Source of the DNA: Allium sativum
Lineage: Eukaryota; Streptophyta; Magnoliopsida; Asparagales; Amaryllidaceae
Assembly (NCBI GenBank): GCA_030737875.1
Contig: CM060909.1
Location: 393,523,065-393,587,064, forward strand
Reading direction: 5' to 3'
Length of the DNA stretch: 64,000 bases
Shown here: piece after piece, positions 39,201-51,990 of the stretch
Position numbering within the stretch: the first letter of the stretch is position 1
Layout: every line of letters starts with the position of its first letter
Notes under the pieces: model-generated
Databases searched by the model: none
Seen by the model: the letters and a program-made list of their open reading frames with translations, nothing else
What the model was told of the DNA's origin: nothing
Translations under genes and position numbers: made by a program

Positions 39201-41046
39201 TCGCGAACGGTCGCTGCGCGGCGCGTTCTATTCAGGCCATTAAATATATATAATATATATATTTCATCGATTTCCTTTAAAACATATTTTATAAATCGTT
39301 TATAAATTCGTTTCAAAACGATTTTAACTTCATTTTCAATTTTAAATAAATATTGAATATTCCATATCTTTATCATATTAAAATAATAATATTTTCAAAA
39401 TATTAAATTTTGAAATAACTTCTTTTCGATATTCATTATAAAATGAATAAAATCGATCGATAAACCCGTTCGGGTTAAAATGGCGTTGCTACTTAATTCG
39501 GCTTCATATTTTTATATTCTTGTGTCCATCCAAAATCGGAAATCAAAATCAATTTTATTCTACATTGAATATTATTTTAAAATATTCGTTTTTTTAAAAT
39601 ATTCTTTATTTAAAATATTCTTTATATTAAAATTAACTCTTATGTTAAAATGTTCTTTACATTAAAATGGTTCATTTACATAAAAATGTTTCTTACATTA
39701 TAAATGTTTCTTTTTCATAAAAATGTTCTTTTTCATATAGACGATTCTTTTTCATATAAATGATCTTTTTCATATAAATGATCTTTTATATATAAATGTT
39801 TCTTTTATACATAAATGTTTCTTCTACATATAAATGTCTTTTTCATTATAAATGTTATTTTACATTATAACTGTTATTTACCTTAAAAATATCCTTTTAC
39901 ATTATAAATGTTATGTTGCATTATAAATGCTATTTACCTTAAAAATATCCTTTTACATTATAAATGTTATGTTACATTTTCAAGATGACATTTCTAATGT
40001 ACAAAAATATAATTTAACAAATAATTATTTTATATTCATTTATAGGTTAAAGATAACATTTTTAATGTACAAAAATATAATTTAACAATTGATTATTTTA
40101 TATTTTTATTCAAACAATAAAATGTGAATTTTTATTGTTAAAACATTTTATTTTAAAATATTCTTTATTTAGAAATACACTTTATATTCTGAATCGGAAT
40201 GCAACTCAATCAATTACCATATAATTTCAGTTATATGGATTTCATACATCGCATGTATACAACAATAACGATAAATAATCAACAAACAATCCATTCACAT
40301 CCAGAGTGAAATTTACAACTGTGTGAGCATTAAAATAAATAAATAATGCTCATCACAGACCGCCAATCCATCGATTGACATATTATTAAATTCAGGGGAG
40401 ATGTGAATAAATTATCATCCCCAGACCCATATGTGGTTTTCAAACAACAACAGTTTATTTACACAAATTATTGGTTAATAAGTTTAACCAAATTTCACTG
40501 TTCAAATTATAAATAATATTTATAATCTAATTTCATCTACCAAATTTATGTTAACATTATTTTTAATCATTTCAACATCACAGACAACATACAATACAGT
40601 CAATTTAAATCGTCCATGGTTTGTGGACGAGGGAAGTGATCTAACAAGCACCATATACAGTTTATAATGATTAAACTGATAAAAATCTAAACTGGCAATT
40701 CTATATATTTTTCAGTTATGAAAATAAATAAATAACTGTGTAGAAATTTTAGTGAGGAGTTCTCGCCTTTGTCATCCACTCCGTCAGTTCTATTTTTTGA
40801 ACAGCTTGGATTTGCCCGAAATTCCAACGCGGTCTTTTTCACACTGTTCATGGTAAAAAATCACATTTTTAGTATGATGTTTATATATTTAAAAATTGCA
40901 TTTTAAATCAATGTATTTATATATAAAAACCATGTTATTTATTTTTAAAAATCATATTTAATTTGCCATTTCTATTTTACATACACTACTTTATATATTT
41001 ATAAAAACAATGTTCTTTTTAAAAACCATGTTATATATTTATATTT

Positions 41047-41095
<49 letters not shown>

Positions 41096-41449
41096 CAGTA
41101 GCGACTATTCTGAATTTTAAACTGGGCATAACTTTTGATTCCTGTTATGAAATTTCAATTTTTCAGATTCGTTGGAAAGATATTTTTAAACAGATTTAAA
41201 TATTTTTGGTTTCACTAAAATCAGATTTATTTTGAATCCTGTACATTCAATTGAAATTTAAAATCGAATTTTCAAACCGCCACGCCATTTCAAGCTCGTT
41301 ATATAATTAAAATAAATTATTCGTTCTAACTTCGATTAAAATAAATTTTTCGTCGTTCTTATTTAAAATAAATTATTTTAAATATTAAAATCCATTAAAA
41401 TAGCTAAAATAAAAATTTTAAATTGGTTTTGAAATTTCGGGTCGTTACA
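36265..41449 (-). mobile_element. Family A solo LTR in reverse (A-rev2, 5185 bp)
   Basis: On the minus strand it starts TGTAACGACCC at 41449 and ends GGGTCGTTTCA at 36265 (one change from the usual TTACA). It is flanked by ATTTT. It parallels A-rev1 in order: TTCCCCG 3' end (36279), hairpin group (36605-36655), GAGAATAAATTCTC (about 37590-37603), second module (38902-39230), expanded 'ttcataaaaatgttctt' repeat zone (39640-40000) and first module (about 41097-41300). It is about 1 kb shorter than the other A LTRs, and the GC-rich leader is missing between about 40760 and 40860. Confidence 0.82.
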
Positions 41450-41454
41450 ATTTT
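41450..41454. repeat. TSD of A-rev2, right copy (ATTTT)
   Basis: Pairs with 36260-36264. Confidence 0.7.
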
Positions 41455-43074
41455 TCAAATTCGTCGATTATTTTATTCCATATCCATAACTCAATTCAAA
41501 ACTCCGATTTCTATATTCAAGTCTAATTCACATGGAATTAGATTATTTATAAAATACCGATAGCATCGAATTCCAATTATAAATTTCTTTTTATGCAAAT
41601 AATTAATTAATTCAACAACTCTTACCATTACAAACTAATACCATCTCTAGATAATTATAAAGTCGTTTAACTTGGGGTATTTTAATTACCTCTCAGACCA
41701 TGACCGACAACGTTCACATCTTGAGATAGATAAAAGCTCGTAATTCCAAAAAATCGATTAAAAACTCACCTTTTCATCAATTAAAAATACGGTTTCACAA
41801 GCCATATTTATTTTGGGAAAATCTGTTTCCACATTATTTGATGAAAATTTCTTTATCACAATTATAAGCATGGTTTGTACATTAACTTCCTTATTTCATA
41901 TCTTAAAACAACTTCCAATTTAAATTCCATTTGAAACTAACTTCCAAATTATCCAACGATAATAAATATCGTTTAACTTCTTAGTTTTATGATTCAAAAC
42001 AAGTTTCCATTTCAAAATTCCTTTAAAAACCAAATCCTACTATGTAGAAAGTAATTTTTTTTTACATTCGAAGATATTTTATAATTTAACTTATAAATGT
42101 ATTAACATAGAATCTATTTCATATTTGATTTCAATTATAGCTTCTAATTAATATAATTTCAATATTCCTTCTGAAAAATAGTTTATTTTATTTATTTATT
42201 TTTATTCGACATAGTTGAATTCGAAATCATAAATCCTTATGAATTTGTTTGAATTCAGTTTACATTCCGAACATCAGAATAAATTTCACTGTTTCTTTTT
42301 GAAACGGTTCCCAATTATAAATCTATTTTTAAATTCATACTTCAATTTAAATTTATAAATTATCCAATGAAAATTCCCCTTCTTTATTTATAATCATCGT
42401 TTATAAATTTCACTTCTGGTTTTAAATATTGAAACCAGATTCTATTTCAAATTTCATTGAAATTCCATTTCCACTTCAGAAAATAAAATTTCCTTTCTAA
42501 TTTCATATCTGAAATTAAAATCCTATATTATCAAATGATGATATTCCTTTTCATTTATAAACATCGTTTATAAATTCAATTACTTGTTTTTATTATTAAA
42601 AAAAGTTAATCTTCCCAATTCATTCAAAATTATATTTCTATTTCAAAAATTAAAATTTTCCTTTTATATCCAAAAAAATCCCTTTGTATGATATTTTTAA
42701 AAATCAATATCTAGGGCCAGTGATATTCAACATCCAAACACAAACAATTATTCCAATTCAACACATCACACATATATAAACAGACAAACAAAAATACTAA
42801 ATTTTGAGGAATCCAGTTGGATTCCTCCAATCTTTTTTTCTACATCCACAGATGTCAAACAACATAAATAATATCAATCCTGCTTCAAGGTGGGATATCG
42901 CGGTATAGAAGGTCATCTACTCATATATCGTGGGGCGCATAGGGTTATCCTCTAATGATATTACGGGCATCCGCTAATGGTACTGCGGGAAATATCCAAC
43001 CACCAATACATATATAATAACCATAACCACTAAGCCTAAATAACTAATATATATATATATATATATATATATAA

Positions 43075-43545
<471 letters not shown>

Positions 43546-45906
43546 TACCACAATTTATCAGTAAACAACAATGCAATCAAGCAACCCACAACAACATATA
43601 AACATTTGAATTAAATAAAAATTCGATTATAAATTAATCATAATCGAACCAAAGAGTGAGTTTACCCACCTTGATTTTTTTTATTGAATATCCTGTTAAA
43701 CATTGTATCTTCGTAGCTACGAATCTTCTCGATTCCTCTCGAATGAATTTATTTTCACCTACGATCATTAAATTTTTATTTATCGATTAAACGATAATTT
43801 ATTATTAACAAAATAAACAAAATTATTCTGTGTATTTAATTATTTAAAAACGTATACCTTGCTATTAGACGAACGAACATTGCCATAGCCAAGCTCTGAC
43901 TTCCCGAAAACTTACACAGTGCCTTTTTCTTCCAGTACGAACCCCATGATTATTTGATTTTATTTAACGATTAGCTATACTAATTTAAACCTTACTAAAA
44001 TAAATAAACCAATTATTCTATAAATATTTAAATTTCGTAAAACTGATACCTAATTGCTTTGCAATTTAATTGATCAACTACGAAGCTTGCTTAAAATTCC
44101 ATTGATTCCTTTTACGGAAGTCATCCCCAAAAACAGCTTTATTTCTTTCGGCATTTCACCAAACATGTTGTTGGCAATCTCTGTTCCCTTATTCTACTCT
44201 CTACAGCAACTGTCTCTACCTGATTTTGACCCTGTATGAGTTAAATGCCAGACTTATAAGGGATTAACCACCAACCAAACATAATTATCTAAATTTAATT
44301 AACTTACTAACTATTTCCTAATTACGTGATTATAAACCTGCCGGTCTTCTTCTTCCAGATTCAAGCGCAGGCTGCCTTTCCTCAATCACACAGTCGACCT
44401 CCCCAACCGTCGAACTTTTTCACGCACTAAACACATCATCCCAATTCGTCAACCCTAAATCGCACTACCTAGAAACCCATTTCCAAATTCGAATTCCATC
44501 AAAAATTTGCAACGGCCCATTCTATCATTCTCACCCCTTAATAACATTGATACTTCACTGCCAAACTCAGAACCAAGATCGAACTCCAGAACGGAAATCT
44601 TTCCCCTAAATCTTCACACGGTTGCACCCCTTAAATCACTACAGTTTGAACTTCAAGCACTCGCAACAGACAACACTGTCCTCCACACTGCAAAGACCCA
44701 CCCCAATCGCATGCTTCAAATCCTAGGTCATAACCCCTTATGATGCTCCCTTGGTCATTGCGACAGACCCTCCACCATCGATGCCTCAACAAGCATCGCA
44801 ACTCAACCCTAGTTGTCACTACCCCTTTTCGAATTAATTTCGATTTTGTTTTTAAAAGGAACGGGGTGATTTTGTTTGGGAGAATTAAGGGAGCGACTTT
44901 CGATTTGCAGAAGGATGTGAAGATGGGAGTGATTTTATGTAATGATGAAAAGGGAAAAAGTCCATTTAATTTTGAAAAGAGGAAGAAGGAGCTCGACATT
45001 GATTCTCTGATCGATTCGTTTATTTTTATCTTTTGAATGACCAAATAGGAAGAAAAAGGAAAGGATAATGAAGGCCCGAAGTATTTTTTATCAAAATATG
45101 CGGATCTTTATTTGAAGGGCTAAAAATAAGGGGGGACTCCTAAAAAATTGGGGAGAGTGCAAATCATGCGGTGAAAAATGTTTTTGTCACTTTTCCTGAC
45201 CTATTTTCCGGACCTTCAAGCATTTTCGAAAAGGAAAAGAGGCTTGAAGTATTTGTTAGTTTTAGAAGACTCGGCTCCTTTATAGAGTTGCGAAGGGAAA
45301 ACAAGGAGTACACACCGTTAATTTTTCTGTCTCTTTGATATCAAAGCTGGGATGCCATTTTTACTGCTCGAGAAAAACAGCAGGTGAGCGCGATTTAATG
45401 AGATGTTAAGGAATTTTTTGTACTTAGCGTAGATGATTTGATTTTGATTTTATCTATTTGAATTTAATTTTACGGTTCCGAACCCTTATTTGAACACAAC
45501 AATCAACGTTATAGGGTTATAACGCTATTTTGAACTAAATGGAAATAATTCCAAAATTCAATTCGACTGTATAAAGGAGATACAGGTTAAATTAATGATT
45601 TAAATTAAATTCGATTTAAAATATAAATCGATTTCAACCCATTAAATTCATCGATAATAATTTATTATTATCGTTCTAAATCAGATAGAATTTATATTAA
45701 TCGACTAAATTGTTTCGATTCAGTTTTTAACTGCGAATTCAATTTATTATCGTTTCTGTATTACGATAATTTAATATCTTTGAAATTGACTGTATATTGA
45801 TTATTAAATCAATAAATTCAATAAAGACCCATTTATTATTCCAAATCAATATTTAAAATAAATTTAAATATTCAATATTAAATAGCTAAAAATCCGGGAT
45901 GTTACA

Positions 45907-45911
45907 AATGA
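45907..45911. repeat. TSD of C solo LTR, right copy (AATGA)
   Basis: Pairs with 33836-33840. Confidence 0.85.
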
Positions 45912-45990
45912 TCTGGTATTTTTTATACTTGAATAGTTAACATGGTATTTATGATGATTTTCAGGGTCGAAAATCTCCTGATTCGTTACA
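45912..45990 (+). repeat. B2 solo LTR, 3'-terminal 79 bp
   Basis: Continues from 33840 after removal of C and ends ATTCGTTACA, followed by ATAAA. Confidence 0.8.
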
Positions 45991-45995
45991 ATAAA
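45991..45995. repeat. TSD of B2, right copy (ATAAA)
   Basis: Pairs with 342-346 and closes the nest. Confidence 0.85.
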
Positions 45996-46633
45996 TATAA
46001 AGAAAAGACAAAAGAAATTTGATTAAAAGGTAAACTAACAGCCAACTATTCTAGTGGGCCAGGAAATTTGAAAAAGTTAGCAATAATTTGCTTTGCTAAA
46101 CCTTTGCACATCCAATAATAAGTCAATCATGAACACGTCGATTAATTGAGAAGAAAATTTCCACCGTTGTACTTAGAGGCACATCATGTATCCTTTTATA
46201 TGCCCAACCACTTCAAAAAGCTGCTTATAACGATGAATATTAACCGACGCTAGCCGACACTAAAAAGCATCAATATTTAACCCGATACAAACAAGTACTA
46301 ACGACCTTAATGATGGCTATCGTAGCTATATTAGTGACGATTAGTGTTGGTTAGGTGTGACACATGACATGTTGTGGGAGGTTGGATGTATGTAGCTACC
46401 CGTGGCAAACTGACACAGGCCTGGAAACACAAGGTACCGCTAGCCATTGCTAACCAACACAAGTCTGGAAACATAATTTGTCACTAGCCATTTCTAGCTA
46501 CCAAGAGCCTAGAACAATAAGTCTTCACTAGCCGTCGCTAGCATGATAGTTAATCCGCTCTTCCGTCAGTCACGAAACTCGGCCATCTACTGACAGGACA
46601 AAACTATTTCCTCCTCCTATTGAGAGGCCTGGA

Positions 46634-47343
46634 TCATCGCTGCCTATAATTTATTTTATCATGAGTTTTTATTAGGATAATAAAACGCTTTACCTTTTGG
46701 TCGCTGAACCCATAACGCTTATTCCAAGTAGGTGGGTTAGTGATAGCATTCCAAATATGATTGCACTCGTCTAAAGTCAGTTCATGGTCCTTGTACTGTG
46801 CCATTTGAGCGATCTCCACCCTTTCACTTTGACGATGAGGAATAGTAAATTCACACAATAAATATTAAATTTAAAATTTATCAAATGTGAAATTGAAAAA
46901 AATTAAGAATGGTGACCATCACAGCTTAGGACTTAGTATTCTCTCATGTATACAAGACATTACTGTCCTCGTTTGTCTGCTCGACAACGTGACTGTGAGT
47001 AAAAATCTCAGCGAGTGTAGGCTTTCGATGTAAAATCACAACTAAAGTTATACAAATGAACAATATTACTAATATGATTAAATAATTTTATAGCTATTTT
47101 TAAATGTAACTTACGATACTTAGTGTTGTCTAAAGGACTTAGAGTCACCTCAATGCAAAGCAGGAATTTTATTTTTGTTTTCTTAGTTCTGTTCTGAGAT
47201 CGCTGCAAAATTAAATATACGATTAACTTAATTGATATTTGAAACTCAAAAAGTAGAATTAAAAATGTGTTATATAATTTATCCTCACCTCGAGAATATG
47301 ACATAGTTGAAGAAACGGTGCTCATACCTCGACGCTCATCCAA
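46634..47343 (-). pseudogene. Degenerate exon-like stretches, possibly a CACTA (En/Spm) transposase-type gene
   Basis: Two short minus-strand stretches look coding. One is around 46920-47023, with PTLAEIFTHSHV following an intron-like CAG/TAG. The other is 46680-46858, with ELTLDECNHIW and a later RYGF. The 'P-x-E-[IL]-F-x-H-[ST]-H' pattern and the downstream acidic/aromatic block are loosely like the plant Ptta/En-Spm transposase family, whose members read 'ELF..THT...FVD'. The stretches are broken by stops, and a candidate intron (GTGAGG...TTTTGCAG, within 47215-47290) separates another piece. The family assignment is tentative; they may belong to an unrelated decayed gene. Confidence 0.25.
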
Positions 47344-47406
47344 ATCACCTTCTTTCCCACTTATTTAGCTTTGGATAAGGTATCTCTATAAATAAAGTTC
47401 CGTATT

Positions 47407-47504
47407 CTCTTATTCTAGTGATTGACAAAGACTTCCATATCATGTGGGTCAATGCCTCTTATTCTAATGGTTGACAAAGATTTCCATATCTTATGGGTCA
47501 ATGT
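47407..47504. repeat. 49-bp tandem duplication
   Basis: 47407-47455 and 47456-47504 are two copies of a 49-bp unit (CTCTTATTCTA...GGGTCAATG) with about five differences. Confidence 0.85.
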
Positions 47505-47605
47505 GAACAACAACCTACATATTAACAAACACATTGACTTGGATTATATACATTACACTAATTTTCAAATGAATTATAAGTTTATAATTACTGTCATTCA
47601 ACGAA

Positions 47606-47875
47606 TATGACATTCTTGATATGAGCAAGTATGTCGTCCCAATGAGCCCAACAACCGGGCATCTTGATCATGTAGGTCTGTCCTTGAAATCTATAGAATA
47701 AAGTCTGCAGGCTGGATCTCAAAACTCCTGCAAAAAATATGATGAGTATATTTAATAAATTTTAAATAACAAATATTTAATAAATTAGATGCTTACCCTG
47801 CAGATTTAGGCATGAGCTTTGTAGGGAACATAAATCCAACGCTGTATTGCTTAGGCTGCGAGTGAATGGAATGTC
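47606..47875 (-). pseudogene. Two exon-like pieces with a consensus intron, unrecognised product
   Basis: On the minus strand, a piece encoding YSVGFMFPTKLMPKSA (about 47800-47865) is followed by GTAAGC. An intron-like AT-rich stretch ends TTTTTTTGCAG (about 47730), and a second piece runs to a stop near 47608 (QTYMIKMPGCWAHWDDILAH). The frame is kept across the putative junction (phase 1). I do not recognise the product. No upstream exons with continuous coding were found, so it is listed as a possible remnant. Confidence 0.3.
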
Positions 47876-48897
47876 GCTTAGGCATATCTATCACGAACAT
47901 ATTGATTCATATAATGATAACATATATGTATATTCATATCTATTGAAAAACTCAAAACATTCTCATAAACATTTTCAGTATCATATAAAGCTAATATCAT
48001 ATATTATATCAATTCGTTATATTAGACCACAAACTCAAGACATACATTATATCGGTTCATTATATTAATTCATAAATTCGGATCAATACATAATATTAGT
48101 TCACTATTAGAAAGCATATTATTATGCAGCATGGATCACAACACAGTTAAAAATTAGAATATATTTATACAACAAGTGATATAAAAATTCAAATTGTCAA
48201 TTATTGCTGCTTTCTAATTCACTCTTGGTATCATACTTTATATTTTTTTCTATATTATCACATGCTTCTATTAAAACATTTGATTTTGGGTTATACATTG
48301 TCTAAGTCCAATGTTAATAACATAGGTTGTTCCGCTTATACTAAATAAAATAAAGAAACCTCATTCCAATCTTATTCATGATATCATCAAAATAAAAACC
48401 ATGAAATCAATATAAATAGGTATATAATATAAATCGAATAATTCTTAATCAAATCCCAAAATCATCTCTAAAAAGAAATTCACAGGGTATGGATGGGCTA
48501 ACAATCAAATTATTCCAAATATCACTTAAGCTCTTTAAATATAAAATCCTTCACATCAATGTAACAAATATCAATACACAAAATCATAGAAAAGGGCGAC
48601 TCTGGTAATTATCCACTATTTCGAACTATTCAAATCTTCAATAAACCATACATGTTAGATTTGAATCATTCAAAATAATGAATTGTTAATTTTATTTGAA
48701 GTAAATACAAATCAGAACATAATCACGTACATAGAAGTAGTGTAATTCACAGTGGTAATAAAACAAAACCTTAATAGCACATAATTTATAATCCAAAATA
48801 CACGATCCCATATATGTACATAAAAAAAGGCATAAGCTTATACAACAAAAAAACCATATACATAGATGTCTAATAATATATACATATATTTACAATC

Positions 48898-49820
48898 TGT
48901 TAGCCTGCCTTGTAGCCAGGCCACATAAGATCTGAGTGATCGTGATCGTATGTAGTAGAGATCAAGGTTCGTTCCTACTTGAGAGCTGGAAGATGGGTAG
49001 AAGAACAAACATGCAAAGAAACACTGAAGTCATCTTGTATCCTAGGGTCGGATACAAATGGAAGCCTCCGGATCGGATCTGTACGTTGGGGATGAATGGA
49101 AACAACTCTGCGTTTTTACTTCAGCACTAGGTCAGATATATCTGAGGGGGGGAGGGGTTCGGTTCGGATGGAATCATGGTCTCGGATCGGATAAGATAGA
49201 TCATGAACTGGTTCGGATGGAAGAACGAAGCTAAAGTCTCTTGGTCGCAACTCATCGGTTCGGACAAATCCTACCTTATCCGAAGTCAGTTAATTAATGT
49301 AAACTGAGCAATATCCCACTATCTCCTATGTTGATTGATCAGATGCCACGTAACCCCAAGATGTTATCTCGTATCCCTTTGAGAATTGGTCCACTACAAT
49401 GCTACAAATCTGCTTTGCTTGTCACGTCATGGCCACGTTTCTTGCTACCTTAAGGGGTCCAACCCCTATATATACCCAACCGAAATGACGTACAAGGGGG
49501 CTGCAACTTTGAAACTCGAATACAACTGTCTCTCTTACTATTGCAGTATAATCTGGTCTGAAGTTCATCATTTTTCGAATGTGATTCACGAAGTACTAAG
49601 AAAAAAATCATATGTATTTGAATGATGGAGTGATAGTAACTCATTGTATTGTTGTTGCCTAATGAATCAAGGAATCATAAAATGGATATAGGCTCATTAA
49701 TGCCATACCACTATAAATCTCATGTGTCGATTACTTTTTCTATGCTTGTTGATTATCATTCTTGATTGTTATCTGTGAAATTTATTCAATTGGGTGTTAA
49801 GACCACTTTTTGGTCTAACA
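48898..49820 (+). repeat. 5' LTR of Tat-lineage element D1 (923 bp)
   Basis: Bounded by perfect inverted ends TGTTAG...CTAACA and followed by a PBS-like zone. It contains a TATA box (TATATATA, 49467-49474) and a U5 block 'aaatggatataggc...ataccactataaatc' (about 49677-49715) equivalent to 55302-55341 of D2. GATCGGAT/GGTTCGGAT-rich stretches lie upstream of the TATA. The flanking CAATC (48893-48897) would be its left target duplication; the right side is outside the window. Confidence 0.8.
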
Positions 49821-51204
49821 TTTTGATGCTTCCACTGAGAAATGACTGATTCTCAACCGTAGATCTTCTCTTCTACTAATGGATATCGTATTTCATTGAG
49901 GGGAGATCTGTATGTGGCTTGAATTATTCGCTGAATACTCAGATGTATAGGCCTTCGTGACCCAGATATGTGCTGCGTCGAATAGGTTTGAAGCATCTGG
50001 GATTGAAGAAATTGCAGATGTATTGAACCAGCAACATCTTTATCGCATGGGATCGGATCGGCTCGCGGATCAGATTGAAGAAGCAGCACTCATTTCGAAT
50101 TGAAGAAGTTGCATTCACTTCGCGGATCGGATCGAGTAAAAGGTCAGATCGGATGGAAACTGGTGTGGACACAGCAGATAAACAAACCACCGGCTCGGAT
50201 CGAAATAACCGGGAACGAACATTAGATTAAATTAACATCGGTTCGAAAAAGGAAGATGAGTATACCACCGAACCAAAGGTGACACCATGATCCAACCTGG
50301 AAGAGTGACCCTGATCCGAACCGTAGGAGTGGCAGCCGAGCCGACCAATCGATGATTTACCCCCGATCCGACCTGGATATATGATTCGAACCACACCAAG
50401 AAGGCATCTCCGAACCGCAATTTGAAGGGACTATCCGATCCGACCCGAAACAGCTATTTTTGGGAAAAATACGTTTTTCAGATCATTTCAGAAAAGGCTT
50501 CATCTTCCAAAATCGAAAAAATCGTGCGGTGCCCACATTTTCGACCTAACCGGTTAGGTCGATCGCCGTCGGGACTGTGGGGCCCCGGACCCCCACCGGC
50601 GCTGTGCCCGGACCCGCTGACGGCCTCGTCTTCGGCTCGGAGCATGGCTCGCCTTCGGCTCGACATATATTTTGGCCAACAGTAGTCATCAAAGCTTGTC
50701 AATGAAGATTAGACGGATAGTCCGAGGATATCATAGCAAAATGGCAATGACTGGGATTCTTCCAAGAGCCATGATCCCTATTTACTATTGTTATTCAATG
50801 TGAGGACCTATTGGGAAGGTTCAGCATGATGGCTATGACAGTATGCGAGATGTGATTGTCTCATAGCAGCCTCCTCTTCCAGAGCTTCGATGGAGTATAG
50901 ATTTCACCAATGCAAATGATGTTTTCCATGAGCAAGTAATGATCACCTGGTTTACATTACTTAAACCTGTCCGACTGGCGGAGTCCCAGATGACATTAAT
51001 ATGGAGCATTCTAGGCACTATTCCGAAGATGACTTGGATGATCATAGCAACGACGATTCACAATGACAAGATACTAGAAAGTGACTAAGGATCTTATCAT
51101 TACAAATCTACACTTCACTTGTATGGTGTGATGAAATAGGGAAAAGCTTGCTTATAGCCTGTTGATTGCTTGGAGAAAAACTCCACCACTATTTTCAAGT
51201 TTGT
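49821..51204 (+). other. D1 internal 5' region, no coding recognised
   Basis: TTTTGATGCTTCCACTGAGA just after the LTR corresponds to the PBS zone of D2. GATCGGATCGG-type low-complexity sequence, a GC-rich patch (50530-50670) and unrecognised sequence follow. Where D2 has gag to RT (about 3.8 kb), D1 has about 1.4 kb, implying a large deletion or a non-autonomous origin. Confidence 0.5.
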
Positions 51205-51990
51205 CTGATTGTGATACACACTGATTAACCACTGCAACAGGTCCTGCAGCAACCTGAGGTGTGTGGGAGATTGCTCGAACGGAACATCAAGCTTAACCAG
51301 TTTGATCTCAATTCTCTCCTAAAGAAGTCCATATGGGGCCAAGCATTAGCCAACTTCACCGCTGAGTTTACCGATCCTGAAGAAGATTTGTTATACGAAG
51401 AAGATGGCCCCTCAAAATGAAGAATGAAAACAAACACCTGGAAGCTGTATACAGACGGTGCAAAGAATGATCGATGGTCCGGCGTCGGAGTTGAATTGAT
51501 AACTCCCTAAGGACAGTCCATTTACTATACCTTACGATTGAAATTTTATGCTACTATCAACAATTCCGGATATGAGGTCCTAATTGCCAGATTCGAAGGG
51601 AATCCCAGATGAAGGGACCGTGACTCGCAGCTTACCTAGAACGAGTAGAGGAGCTACTGGATGGATGGGAACATTACAACATGTCTCGCATCCCGCACAC
51701 AGAAAATAAGAAAGCAGATAATCTGGCCAAATTAGAAAGTTCTGACAATCTAGGAGAAATGGAGATGATCTCGATCAAGATCCTACAAACTCTGACCATT
51801 GATCAGATGGAAGTTGATCCAGTGCTGGAGACCGAATCCGAAAGAAAATCATGGACAAACCCCATAAAGAACTCCCTGCAGAACGGAATGCTTCCAGCAA
51901 GCAGAAGTGAAAGACATGCCATCATTCGTTATGCCTCAAGATATAACATGCAAGGCAGTATTGCTTATTTCCCTTGGAAGGTTGTCCTAA
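51205..51990 (+). pseudogene. RNase H / archaeal-type RNase H remnant of D1
   Basis: Reads in one mostly continuous frame alongside D2 positions 59690-60490. It shows PLQQVLQQPE (tail of the first RNase H), WGQALANFTAEF, WKLYTDGAKNDR (first catalytic Asp of the second RNase H), YEVLIARFEG, and HTENKKADNLAKL (the last Asp region), then a linker of about 95 residues. It contains several stops (for example inside TD*PL and TP*GQ) and a deletion that removes the third catalytic block. Integrase is absent after about 51990. It is non-functional. Confidence 0.8.

Larger units (their letters stand above)
45996..48897. other. Unassigned AT-rich segment between the nest and element D1
   Basis: No complete gene is seen. 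46230-46560 contains 'gctagccattgctaacc'-like short repeats. Exon-like stretches on the minus strand are listed separately. 48070-48890 is AT-rich with nothing recognisable. It may be old host DNA or a decayed DNA transposon. Confidence 0.4.

Noticed and set aside
44507..45044. Overlapping open frames on both strands (78, 98 and 137 aa)
   Set aside because: They sit in the leader of solo LTR C, overlap each other, and show no protein family signature.
46230..46560. Terminal repeats of a CACTA transposon ('gccgacacta', 'ctagccgtcgctagc')
   Set aside because: Short repeats are present, but no paired CACTA...TAGTG ends with 3-bp target duplications could be found.
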